The notes under the pieces: model-generated
What the model was told of the DNA's origin: nothing
The model's input: the letters and a program-made list of their open reading frames with translations, nothing else
Databases searched by the model: none
Source: Wenyingzhuangia fucanilytica
GTDB lineage: Bacteria > Bacteroidota > Bacteroidia > Flavobacteriales > Flavobacteriaceae
Direction of reading: 5' to 3'
Length of the DNA stretch: 64,000 nucleotides
NCBI RefSeq assembly: GCF_001697185.1
Contig: NZ_CP014224.1
Location: forward strand, 2,650,501-2,714,500
Translations under genes and position numbers: made by a program
Shown here: piece after piece, positions 51,622-60,174 of the stretch
How the letters are laid out: each line of letters begins with the position of its first letter
How positions within the stretch are numbered: position 1 is the first letter of the stretch

Positions 51622-51990
51622 ATGGATATTAGCAATAGAAATCAATCAATCATAGAAAAACGTTACATCCGTAGCACATTGCAACGTGCAGGAAATCGTA
51701 TTGCTACAAGGCAACAACAAGTATTAAATAAAACAAAAGGAATTCCTAAAAATTTATTACAACGCAGAACCATTACGGTAACAGGTGTAGATACGTTAAG
51801 CATGGAGCATTTACTCACTCAGCGTTTTATAGATATGAAAAGATTATCCAATGTTAAAAACCCATTACACGCTCCTATTCACAATAAAATAATTATGGGA
51901 GAATACCAACGAGTTATTAATGAGTTACAGTTTGGTTTAACAGAAGATGTTAAAAACAAAATTGCAGGTAACTTAAATATTGAAATCTAA
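51622..51990 (+). CDS. Late protein before tape measure, 122 residues
   Basis: The ATG at 51622 (MDISNRNQSIIEKRYIRSTL) is fixed by the promoter; the in-frame start at 51589 lies in the promoter. Very basic and helical. The place just before the tape measure suits a tail assembly chaperone or completion protein, but no family is evident. Its stop overlaps the next ATG. Confidence 0.6.
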   Translation: MDISNRNQSIIEKRYIRSTLQRAGNRIATRQQQVLNKTKGIPKNLLQRRTITVTGVDTLSMEHLLTQRFIDMKRLSNVKNPLHAPIHNKIIMGEYQRVINELQFGLTEDVKNKIAGNLNIEI

Positions 51991-54900
51991 TGGCTACAAA
52001 AAAAATAACCGACGAAATTTTAAAGTTAGATATTGTTGTAAATGGAAATGCTGCACAAAAAGAACTGTATAAATTAGATGAAACAAATCGTTCTATTTCT
52101 CAAACTCAAAAAGATTTACGTGCTGAAAAAATAAAACTACTTGCTGCAGGTAAAAAAGAAAGTGAGCAGTATAAAACTATTTCTAAACAAATAAAAGACA
52201 ACAACAAAACTATAAGAGAAAACAAAACTCGTATGGGTGAGTTACGTAAAGAAATAGGAATAACATCTTTAACATCCAAACAATTAACGGCACATCAAAA
52301 AGAATTACGTTTTGCCTTTGCCAATGCTACACCTGGTACCAAAGCCTATAAAGATTACGAAAAACAACTAAAAGAAGTTAACACACAGGTAAATAAGTTA
52401 AAACAAGCTAGTAATGGAACAGGTGGTGTTGTTAATAATTTAAAAAAACACATTGGAAGTACCGGTACAGCTTTAATTGGTTTGGCTAGTGTTGGTTCTG
52501 TTATTGCTTTAGGTAAACAAGTTTATAATACTACACAAGAAGTAATAGAGTTAAGGCACGAAACAAAACTTTTAACAGATTTATTTGGTAAACCTTTAGA
52601 CAATGCTGTAGCTAAAACCAAAGCTTTAGCAGATACTTTTGGTACAGACTATAAAGAAAATTTACTAGCAGCAAACGCCATTACAGAAGCTTACCAAGTA
52701 GATTATATAAAAGCATTAGAAGTAATAGAAAAAGGATATTTAGCAGGAGCAAATATATCTGGTGACATGTTAGATCAGCTAGAAGAATATGCTCCTTTAA
52801 TGCGTGAAGTAAATTTACCTTTAGAAGATTTTGTTGGCTTATTAACTCAAGCCAAAAAAGAAGGTGTTTTTTCAGACAAAGGATTAGACACTATTAAAGA
52901 AGGAATGCTTCGTATTCGTGAAGGTGTGGATGGAGCCAAAGATGGATTAGAAGGCTTAGGTATTAATTCCGATGAAGTTTATAAAAAATTACAAACAGGT
53001 AGTATTAACTATTTAGATGTAATGAAACTAATATCACAGCGTTTGGGGGAAGTTGGAGACCAGTCTCCAGAAGTGGGTGCTGCTATTGCTAATATTTTTG
53101 GAGGAGCAGGAGAAGATGCTTCTTTACGCTACCTAAAAGCTTTAAAGGACATTGATACCAATATCAATAATTTAATAGATAGTACGGATGAAATCACCCA
53201 ATTAAGACAAGAAGAAATTTCAGTTAATGAACAATTAAATCAAAGTTGGATTAACCTTAGTTCAGCAGGTGGATTTTTAAATCGTGTAATGGTATCTGCA
53301 AAAGGTGTTTTAGCTGATATGTTAACTAGTGTAAACGACACTTATTATGCTGCTAACAGACTAAAAGAAGTTACCGGACAAGGTTATTGGTCTGGTTTGT
53401 TTACCAAAGGTTATGAAGATTTAGCAAATTGGGCAGTTGAAATGCGTAACATTAGAGAGGAAGCTACCAAAGGAGACGAACCTTTAAAAACTTTAACTAC
53501 TCATTTAGAAAACATCAATACACAAATAGCTAAAGAAGCTGAGTTAAATGCACAATCTGGTAAACGTTCTAAGGTTGCTCAAAACCAACGTATAAAAGAA
53601 TCTGCTAACAGAATAAAACTTTTGCAAGATGAAGCAAAACAAACCGCAATAGCTATTGATGAATTAAATAAAGTTGAAGAAGAAAAAGCTAAAAAACGAC
53701 TTGAAACAAGACATGATTTAGAAAAAAGAGCAACAGAGTTAAAAATTTCTTTTACAGAAGGAATGTCTAATGTTGAATTGCAAAATTTAATTAATAAAGA
53801 AAATAAAAGATTAAATATTGTAAGAGAAGCCTCTAAAAAAGAAGCCGATGCTAAAAAATTATTATATGCCAATGCTTTAAAAACAATTGATGGTTTTATA
53901 GAACAACAAACAAATGAGCAAATTGCCAAGAGTAAAAAAGGCTTAGATAAAGATTTATTCAATATTCAACAAAAATATGCCAAGCAGATAGAGTTGGCTA
54001 AAAAGAATGGTATTGATACTGCAGAATTAATACGATTACAAGGAGAAGAAGAAACTGCTGCTAAGCTTGCTCAAAAACAAAAGGAAGATGAAGTTTTAAA
54101 AGCTTTTGAAGAACAACAACGAATTTCTAAAATAGAACTAGATGCAGAAAACCGTGCTTTAGATGCAGCTACAGATGAAGAACGAACTTTAATTCTTCTA
54201 CAAAAAACAAGAGATGTTGCTAATGCTCAAATAGAAATAGAACGAGAAAAACAATTAGAAATTTTACGTTTAAATGGTGGAACACTTCAACAAATAGCAG
54301 ATTTGAATGCAACGTTTGACAAACAAAAAGAAATCACCAATAAAAACTATAACAAAGCGGTTCAAGAGCAAGACAAAAAAACTAGTCAAAAAAAGGAACA
54401 ATTATTAGCCGATGAATTTGGAGCTACAGCAACATTTTTTAATGGAGTAGGTCAAATGCTTGGAGAAAATACAAAAGCAGGTAAAGTTGCTGCTGCTGCA
54501 CAAGCAACAGTAAACACTTGGCAAGGTGTTACTCAAATTTGGAAGAACGAAACCACGCTTCCAGAACCTTTTGGTACCATACAAAAAATAGGAGCAACAG
54601 GTATTGCTTTGGCATCTGGTTTAAATGCAGTTAGAGCTATTAATTCTACCAATGATAAAGTTCCTGGATATGAAACTGGTAAATATAATTTTACTCGTAC
54701 TGATGGTAAAGTGTTTAATGCAGGAGTTTCAAATAGTACTGCTACACAAATGGTAACAGAACCCACCTATTTTTCTAACGGAGGTTATTTGGCAGGAGAA
54801 AACGGTGCCGAAATGATAATAGATAATCCTACTTTAAGACAATTACCACAAGAAACTATAGATAATATTTATATAACTCACCGTCGTGTGCGTGGTTTTG

Positions 54901-55130
54901 AAACTGGAAATATAAACACTACAGCAAACCCATCACCTTCAGCTAATGAAAACACTACTCAAAAACTAGAATCTATTATGCAGAACCAAACCATGTTTCT
55001 GCAATTATTATATAACAAGTTAGATGAAGGAATTAATGCTTACCCTGTTTTTGGTTACTCTCAAGTAAAAGACATGGATAAAATTAGAGCCGAAATAGAA
55101 GCTTCAACCCAAAAAGGAAAATTATCATGA
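51990..55130 (+). CDS. Tail tape measure protein
   Basis: 1046 residues. An N-terminal coiled coil (about 20-150; NRSISQTQKDLRAEKIKLLA) leads into a tape-measure core (about 170-420): GSTGTALIGLASVGSVIALG membrane-like helix, LAANAITEAYQVDYIKALEV, GDMLDQLEEYAPLMREVNLP, GAAIANIFGGAGEDASLRYL. A long charged coiled coil follows (540-800), then a Gly/Ala hydrophobic stretch (ATFFNGVGQMLGENTKAGKV) and a C-terminal part with GYLAGENGAEMI. Tape measures set tail length; by the usual rule of about 0.15 nm per residue the tail would be about 150 nm. Confidence 0.85.
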   Translation: MATKKITDEILKLDIVVNGNAAQKELYKLDETNRSISQTQKDLRAEKIKLLAAGKKESEQYKTISKQIKDNNKTIRENKTRMGELRKEIGITSLTSKQLTAHQKELRFAFANATPGTKAYKDYEKQLKEVNTQVNKLKQASNGTGGVVNNLKKHIGSTGTALIGLASVGSVIALGKQVYNTTQEVIELRHETKLLTDLFGKPLDNAVAKTKALADTFGTDYKENLLAANAITEAYQVDYIKALEVIEKGYLAGANISGDMLDQLEEYAPLMREVNLPLEDFVGLLTQAKKEGVFSDKGLDTIKEGMLRIREGVDGAKDGLEGLGINSDEVYKKLQTGSINYLDVMKLISQRLGEVGDQSPEVGAAIANIFGGAGEDASLRYLKALKDIDTNINNLIDSTDEITQLRQEEISVNEQLNQSWINLSSAGGFLNRVMVSAKGVLADMLTSVNDTYYAANRLKEVTGQGYWSGLFTKGYEDLANWAVEMRNIREEATKGDEPLKTLTTHLENINTQIAKEAELNAQSGKRSKVAQNQRIKESANRIKLLQDEAKQTAIAIDELNKVEEEKAKKRLETRHDLEKRATELKISFTEGMSNVELQNLINKENKRLNIVREASKKEADAKKLLYANALKTIDGFIEQQTNEQIAKSKKGLDKDLFNIQQKYAKQIELAKKNGIDTAELIRLQGEEETAAKLAQKQKEDEVLKAFEEQQRISKIELDAENRALDAATDEERTLILLQKTRDVANAQIEIEREKQLEILRLNGGTLQQIADLNATFDKQKEITNKNYNKAVQEQDKKTSQKKEQLLADEFGATATFFNGVGQMLGENTKAGKVAAAAQATVNTWQGVTQIWKNETTLPEPFGTIQKIGATGIALASGLNAVRAINSTNDKVPGYETGKYNFTRTDGKVFNAGVSNSTATQMVTEPTYFSNGGYLAGENGAEMIIDNPTLRQLPQETIDNIYITHRRVRGFETGNINTTANPSPSANENTTQKLESIMQNQTMFLQLLYNKLDEGINAYPVFGYSQVKDMDKIRAEIEASTQKGKLS

Positions 55131-57226
55131 TAGATATTATATCAGCCCCAAAACCGCAAGAGCTTTTTCAAAACACAGCTCCATTACCAATTGAAATTCG
55201 TTCTACTCTAGGAGCAGATCATTATTTTGTAGCAACTATTTTGGTTGATTCAGTAGAATATGATGTACAAACTGTATCTAAACTAGATGATTACAACGCT
55301 ACTATAGATTTACAAAACGTAATAGAATCTATTTTTATACAAGATTATATTCCTGTTTCATCATCAACAGAAATTGTAGAACTACCAAATTTAATTAAAC
55401 AAGTAAACATTATTATTAAAGAGTATATAAGAAGTTCTAATACATTGGTAAACACTTTAGAGTTAGATCCTTTTAAGGTCATAAACTCCGAACAGTTACA
55501 AAATATAAATTTAGATAACTCTCAATTTTTAAGTATTTATGACAAATACATTAAAGTTCCTGTAGATGGAGTGTTAATGCTTCCTTTTTTCGCCAAAACA
55601 GCCTGTACACTAAAGTTAGTTAAAAATGATATTGTGATTTTTAGTCAAACCTTAATTGATATTTATAGTATTTATGCTTTAAATATAAATTTAAAAGCTT
55701 TGGAAATTATTGAGTCTGATAATGTTTATGTAGAGTTAAACAGCACTAACCAAAGCTATCATAAGTCCTTAGATTTTACCAATCAAACAGGCTACACTCC
55801 TAGTAAGTTAGTAGTAAAAAACAATTTCAATGCATGGGAGTATTTCTACACATTTGGAAATCCTAAAGATACTGGAGACTTAGACCATAAAACTTTAAAA
55901 TTATCAGACTCTGGTCAGTTATTAAAATATAGAGTAAACAGTACTCCCAAATATTTACTGAACTCTGGCCATTATCACACTTCCTATTCATCTGTAATAA
56001 ATAATGTTTTATCAGCATTAGATGTACTTTATTATAAAAATAATGAAGCTATAAATGTTGTTATTCAAAACAAAAAAAGAACTGAAGTAAAGGAACGTAA
56101 CCATTACTATTTTACCGAATTTTTGTTAGATGACAATCATGTTGTTGTGGTTAATAACTCCAACCAATTTAGAGTAGCACCAAGTTTGGTTAATATTAAT
56201 GTTTCTGGTTTAGAAAACGAAGCTTTAGAAATTACCAAAGCAGAAATTTTAGCTGCTTATAATGGTACAGGGGCTATTAGTATTACTTTTCCTGTACTAC
56301 ACAATAAAGGAACTATTAACGTACATCAAACTTCAGGAGTTTCTGAGGTAAGTAATTCAACCACTTATCTTTTAGCAGATTTTGAAAAAATAGTATTAAC
56401 AGGAATAGGTTTTGGAGACCCATATACTATTTTAAAATTCAACATTCAAAACACAGAAGGGTTAAGTAATACTGCGTCTATATACTTTAAAATTGTAGAT
56501 AACAATCCCTCAAGTTTACCCCCATCTATTAGTATGGCTGATGAAGTAGATGTTTATGTAGATGCAAATTCTAAAACGATTACAGCTGTAATAACAGATA
56601 CAGAAGGAGATGGTTTTTCTATGATATGGACACAAAACAGTGGACAACCAATAACAATGAGCAATACAACAACATCTACTTTACTATTAACTAATTGGAC
56701 AGGTGCTGGGGAATATGAGTTTTTATTAACCGTTACAGATGTTAGAAACAAAACAAGTACAAAAACAGTAAAATTAACAGTTATGGAATATAAAATAAAT
56801 GTAGCAGCTAATAAAGGAGGTTTGTCTGTTTATGGCGGACAACCAGGAGAAACAGCAAAATTTAAGGTAGAGTTTGGATATGATGCCATACTGATTGGAG
56901 ATATAAGTAGTACTGGAGAATCTGAAACACGAAGAATTTTATTTAATGGCGTGGAAATAGGAAGAGTTAAATACACTATGGGAGAAGGTTCTCCTATTTT
57001 AATTAAAACAAACGGAACATTAGTGTTTGAAATAGAAGATACGTTTGATAGTGATGGAAAAATAACAAAATCTCTATATAATGATGGAATTGAGACATCA
57101 AAACCTGATGTTAAATTTATTCTTACAGGAATTATTTCGGTTGAGTCTGCTACAGGTTCTGATACTGTTTGGGGAAACCAACCATCTATGTATTTTAAAT
57201 TTTTGTATAACACTACAGCTTTTTAA
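55127..57226 (+). CDS. Distal tail protein with PKD/Ig-like domain
   Basis: 699 residues, overlapping the tape measure by ATGA. The N-terminal half is beta-rich (PLPIEIRSTLGADHYFVATI, then WEYFYTFGNPKDTGDLDHKT), like distal tail or baseplate wall proteins. Near 475-555 a PKD-like domain is visible (ADEVDVYVDANSKTITAVIT, TEGDGFSMIWTQNSGQP, EFLLTVTDVRNKTSTKTVKL), a fold used for glycan adhesion. The final 140 residues form another beta domain. Confidence 0.62.
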   Translation: MIDIISAPKPQELFQNTAPLPIEIRSTLGADHYFVATILVDSVEYDVQTVSKLDDYNATIDLQNVIESIFIQDYIPVSSSTEIVELPNLIKQVNIIIKEYIRSSNTLVNTLELDPFKVINSEQLQNINLDNSQFLSIYDKYIKVPVDGVLMLPFFAKTACTLKLVKNDIVIFSQTLIDIYSIYALNINLKALEIIESDNVYVELNSTNQSYHKSLDFTNQTGYTPSKLVVKNNFNAWEYFYTFGNPKDTGDLDHKTLKLSDSGQLLKYRVNSTPKYLLNSGHYHTSYSSVINNVLSALDVLYYKNNEAINVVIQNKKRTEVKERNHYYFTEFLLDDNHVVVVNNSNQFRVAPSLVNINVSGLENEALEITKAEILAAYNGTGAISITFPVLHNKGTINVHQTSGVSEVSNSTTYLLADFEKIVLTGIGFGDPYTILKFNIQNTEGLSNTASIYFKIVDNNPSSLPPSISMADEVDVYVDANSKTITAVITDTEGDGFSMIWTQNSGQPITMSNTTTSTLLLTNWTGAGEYEFLLTVTDVRNKTSTKTVKLTVMEYKINVAANKGGLSVYGGQPGETAKFKVEFGYDAILIGDISSTGESETRRILFNGVEIGRVKYTMGEGSPILIKTNGTLVFEIEDTFDSDGKITKSLYNDGIETSKPDVKFILTGIISVESATGSDTVWGNQPSMYFKFLYNTTAF

Positions 57227-57227
57227 C

Positions 57228-58718
57228 ATGTTAAAAATATTAATCAATAACATCACTTTACCAACAGTAGAAGCAACCGTTAAAATTAAAAAAGAACGAG
57301 ATGCTTTTACTAGTGATTTTACAACAGCCTCTAGTACTCAGCCTTTTTTAATTGTAGAGAATCAAAATACAGTAGCTGCTTTAGGACCTTCAAACAGGTT
57401 TACTAAAAAAAACAAAGAATATAAAGTATCTGTTTTAGATGGTTTTACAATATATAAAGGAATTTTATATGAATTAGAACCTGTAGATGGTTATAGGAAA
57501 TGTGATTTGGTATATACAAATGAATTGTTGGACGAGTATTCAAAAAAAATACATAGTTTTTTTCCTGAGATTGAAATAGAAAATAATACTCCTAAAGCAT
57601 ATATAGAAGCAACCTCAGTTGATTTTATAGATACGGCTTGGGCAGGTTATGTAGAGAATTTTGTTTCTAGATCTTTTCCAGAAGTATATTTTAATTTTCC
57701 AACCTTTAAATATCCAACTCAATTTGGAGAATTAAAAACAGATAGTGATTGGTATAAATACAAAGGCTCAATTAATTACAAAGTTCTAGGAGTTCCTCCA
57801 TTAAACAATAACGTAGATGGGTTGAATAATCAAAATGTAATAGCTCCTTTTTATTATTTATTATCTCCTTTATATCAAAGTTTTTATGACTACTTAGAAT
57901 ATAGTATTGTTGGAGACGTAGCTAATGACAAAGTAATGCAAAGCCGTGTATTAATACACGAAAATAATTTATTAGTAGAAATTACTCAACCTGAAAATGA
58001 TGAAACGGAATGGCAAACAGTTTATAAACATCACTTAACTATACATCCAGAACGTTTTTTACCAGATTGGACGTTGGCAGAATATATTAAAATTTTAAAA
58101 AATGATTTTAATATAGAGGTTGTTGTTGATCAAGTAACAAAAACTATCAATTTAAACTATGTACAAGATGTTTATTGGAACACTCCTGTTAAAAACATTA
58201 ATGGTTTTAAGTACAAAAAGCCTTTATACCCAAAAACAAACACAACATCTAATTACTTGTTAAAATCGGCTGATAATGATGATTTTGTAAGTATAACATC
58301 TAATGATTTAACTGTTGTTTTTAGAGAAGACGTAAATACAGAAATAATAGAAACATCATTTAAACAAACCCCAGAAGTATTAACTAAAAGTTGGTTTGAA
58401 AAAAACGGAGTTGGATTGTCTTTTTATAATTATCTAACTGATGACACCTATCATATTACCTCTTATTTAAATCGAACTAATGCAATTGCAGGAAGTGGTG
58501 GAATTGCAGAAGTTTATTTTATTAAATGGCTACAAATGTTGTTAGCTGCTAATTTTTTTGAAGTAGATTTTATTTGCTCTCAACGAGAAAAATCTATATT
58601 AGAAAACAGTAGGAGTGTTTATATGGAGAATCAAAGTTTTTTGGTAAAAAGCATTGAATTCGAACAGAATGAATCCCTATACTTAGTATTAGCAGAACTC
58701 ATTTCTTTTAATCCATAA
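57228..58718 (+). CDS. Tail tip/hub protein candidate, 496 residues
   Basis: The ATG at 57228 (MLKILINNITLPTVEATVKI), 1 bp after the previous stop, is chosen; an in-frame start at 57081 lies within the previous gene. Alpha/beta protein (GILYELEPVDGYRKCDLVYT, FLPDWTLAEYIKILKNDFNI, ENQSFLVKSIEFEQNESLYL). The phrase 'DWT-x-x-E-(Y/F)-I-K-x-L-x-x-x-F' recalls tail hub proteins of Bacteroidota phages. It is the last late gene and overlaps the convergent integrase by 11 bp. Confidence 0.55.
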   Translation: MLKILINNITLPTVEATVKIKKERDAFTSDFTTASSTQPFLIVENQNTVAALGPSNRFTKKNKEYKVSVLDGFTIYKGILYELEPVDGYRKCDLVYTNELLDEYSKKIHSFFPEIEIENNTPKAYIEATSVDFIDTAWAGYVENFVSRSFPEVYFNFPTFKYPTQFGELKTDSDWYKYKGSINYKVLGVPPLNNNVDGLNNQNVIAPFYYLLSPLYQSFYDYLEYSIVGDVANDKVMQSRVLIHENNLLVEITQPENDETEWQTVYKHHLTIHPERFLPDWTLAEYIKILKNDFNIEVVVDQVTKTINLNYVQDVYWNTPVKNINGFKYKKPLYPKTNTTSNYLLKSADNDDFVSITSNDLTVVFREDVNTEIIETSFKQTPEVLTKSWFEKNGVGLSFYNYLTDDTYHITSYLNRTNAIAGSGGIAEVYFIKWLQMLLAANFFEVDFICSQREKSILENSRSVYMENQSFLVKSIEFEQNESLYLVLAELISFNP

Positions 58719-59880
58719 AAGAAACTCCAGAGTTTAAAATATTAATATCTGCCTCTTTCATATTTCTAGGAATATACTCCTCAGTTTGCTTAATAGAATG
58801 GTGTCTGGCTTGATCTCTAACAGATTTTAAGTTGACACCTTTTATAATTAAGTCTGTAATTCCAGAATCTTTTAAACCATACCATTTGTATTTGGTGTCT
58901 ATATCTATTTTTTTACGCATTACACTCCATTTATTGGTAATGGTATTGGGGTTTAATTGGTTTGTTCCTGGTTTAAAATTATCTGCACTAAAAATAAAAT
59001 CGGTTGACTTTGCTTTTTTCACATGATTTGCTAAAAAACAGACCAATTCTTTAGGTACAGAAACATGAGCTGTTCTGTTGTTTTTTGCATTTTCTGCCTC
59101 TACAAAAAGAGTTTGTTTATTTAGGTTTAAATCTCTTACTCTAATTTTAGTTAACTCGGTTCTCCTTACTAGGCAGTAGTAACAAGTCATACACAGTACA
59201 AAGTAATTGATATTGTGCTCCTTCCAGAACTCCAACACCTGTTCTCTAATTCCTTGTGGAAAAACACATCTTGAAGCTTCTGTTTTTTTATTAATTTTTT
59301 TAAAACCTTCACAAGGGTTGTGAGCTAGATATTTTTTAGACATCATCCACAAAGAAAGTGTTGTTATAAATGTCATATAATTATCCCTAGTTCGAGCACT
59401 CACTTCTTTGTCGTAACGCAAATAGTCTAAAAAAGAATCAATTAATTCATAGTCAAACTTATAGCAGTACAAGTCTTGCAATCTGTTTTCCTCTAGCCAA
59501 ATTTTTAAATTTTTAATTCTGGAATTGTAGGTTTTGTAAGTGTCTAGACTTTTGTTACCATCTTTATATTCAATGGAAATATTTTTTAAATAGATTTCAA
59601 ACACTTCATAAAGTTTAGTTAACTCCTTTAATCCTTTACGTTCTAAGAATGGATTCCACCCTTTTGCTAACCTGGCATTAATCTTAACAATCATTTGCTT
59701 TGCTAGCTGTCTTCTTAGTGTAATGCTTTTAAGCGGTTTTACTCTGTTTCGCTTCCTTTCTAGTTTTTCGGTAAATGGATTTAATACATAGTACTGTATT
59801 TCCCATATTTTGTTTTCGTGTAGTTCTGCAGGTATGTAGTCTATGTTTACCTGAGTGTGTTGTTTTTGACTTGTATACAT
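58708..59880 (-). CDS. int: Prophage integrase, tyrosine recombinase (Bacteroidota type)
   Basis: 390 residues. An arm-binding N-terminal domain and a SAM-like core-binding domain (LTKLYEVFEIYLKNISIEYK) precede the catalytic domain. Box I Arg is in CYYCLVRRTELTKIR, the beta-hairpin Lys follows in VEAENAKNNRTAHVSV, Box II is the Bacteroidota variant YGLKDSGITDLI, then QARHHSIKQTEEYI with the nucleophilic tyrosine. It stands next to attR and catalyses integration into tRNA-Leu. Its ATG lies 51 bp from the arm repeat. Confidence 0.88.
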   Translation of the reverse strand: MYTSQKQHTQVNIDYIPAELHENKIWEIQYYVLNPFTEKLERKRNRVKPLKSITLRRQLAKQMIVKINARLAKGWNPFLERKGLKELTKLYEVFEIYLKNISIEYKDGNKSLDTYKTYNSRIKNLKIWLEENRLQDLYCYKFDYELIDSFLDYLRYDKEVSARTRDNYMTFITTLSLWMMSKKYLAHNPCEGFKKINKKTEASRCVFPQGIREQVLEFWKEHNINYFVLCMTCYYCLVRRTELTKIRVRDLNLNKQTLFVEAENAKNNRTAHVSVPKELVCFLANHVKKAKSTDFIFSADNFKPGTNQLNPNTITNKWSVMRKKIDIDTKYKWYGLKDSGITDLIIKGVNLKSVRDQARHHSIKQTEEYIPRNMKEADINILNSGVSFMD

Positions 59881-59931
59881 TTTTTTTTTACAGCTATTCA
59901 GTTAAATAGTTGTAAAAAATTGATAAATACC

Positions 59932-59954
59932 TTTGACACGTATTTGACACGCTT
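59932..59954 (+). repeat. Integrase arm-type site, right end
   Basis: Same 23 bp as 20892-20914 and same orientation, 47 bp before the attR core. In the circular phage the two elements flank the attP core at about 47 and 76 bp. Confidence 0.7.
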
Positions 59955-59962
59955 TTTTTAAA

Positions 59963-59995
59963 AAACCCCTACAAACTCAATGTTTATAGGGGTTT
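59963..59995 (-). terminator. Phage-borne replacement terminator for tRNA-Leu
   Basis: AAACCCCTA (59963-59971) pairs with TAGGGGTTT (59987-59995), with AAAC/GTTT inside and a TCAAT loop. On the minus strand GGGGTTTTTT ends the stem. It lies 7 bp beyond the 3' end of the tRNA, standing in for the host terminator now 39 kb away. Confidence 0.72.
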
Positions 59996-60001
59996 GTACA
60001 A

Positions 60002-60026
60002 GTACAGGCGGAGAGACTCGAACTCT
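60002..60026. repeat. attR core within tRNA-Leu
   Basis: Identical to 20791-20815. Here the sequence continues into a whole tRNA, so the phage restored the tRNA 3' end on integration. Confidence 0.93.
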
Positions 60027-60084
60027 CACACCTCGCGGCACTAGATCCTAAGTCTAGCGTGTCTACCAATTCCACCACGCCTGC
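60003..60084 (-). tRNA. tRNA-Leu (anticodon UAG)
   Basis: 82 nt on the minus strand. GCAGGCG pairs with CGCCTGT (G1-U72), D-loop GGAATTGGTAGAC, anticodon arm CTAGA-CTTAGGA-TCTAG with TAG, long variable arm TGCCGCGAGGTG as for class II tRNAs, T-arm GAGAGTTCGAGTCTCTC. CCA is not encoded. It is the integration target. Confidence 0.95.
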
Positions 60085-60105
60085 AGTTAAAATCTTTAAC
60101 GAGTG

Positions 60106-60135
60106 CAAATATAAACAATAGTTACAATTTGCAAA
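60106..60135 (-). promoter_or_regulatory. Promoter of tRNA-Leu
   Basis: On the minus strand TTTG (60135-60132), 18 nt, TATATTTG (60113-60106): a full Bacteroidota consensus. The predicted start is about 15 nt before the tRNA. Confidence 0.8.
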
Positions 60136-60174
60136 GAGAAATATTATATTTTAGTAGAACTTTAATTTTTTATC

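Larger units (their letters stand above)
20791..60026. mobile_element. Integrated temperate tailed phage (prophage), about 39.2 kb
   Basis: The element is bounded by a 25-bp direct repeat (20791-20815 and 60002-60026) that is the 3' end of tRNA-Leu. It contains an integrase next to attR, a repressor and divergent early operon, primase-helicase, terminase, portal, protease, capsid, tape measure, tail proteins, endolysin and spanin. All core morphogenesis genes are open and full length, so it may be inducible. The very long tape measure (1046 residues) and absence of sheath or baseplate-spike genes favour a siphovirus-like virion. Confidence 0.93.

Noticed and set aside
58708-59880. Integrase thought inactive because HxxR reads LKDSG
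   Set aside because: Bacteroidota tyrosine recombinases often vary here (LKHTG/LKDSG); Box I Arg, the later His/Arg and the Tyr are present.
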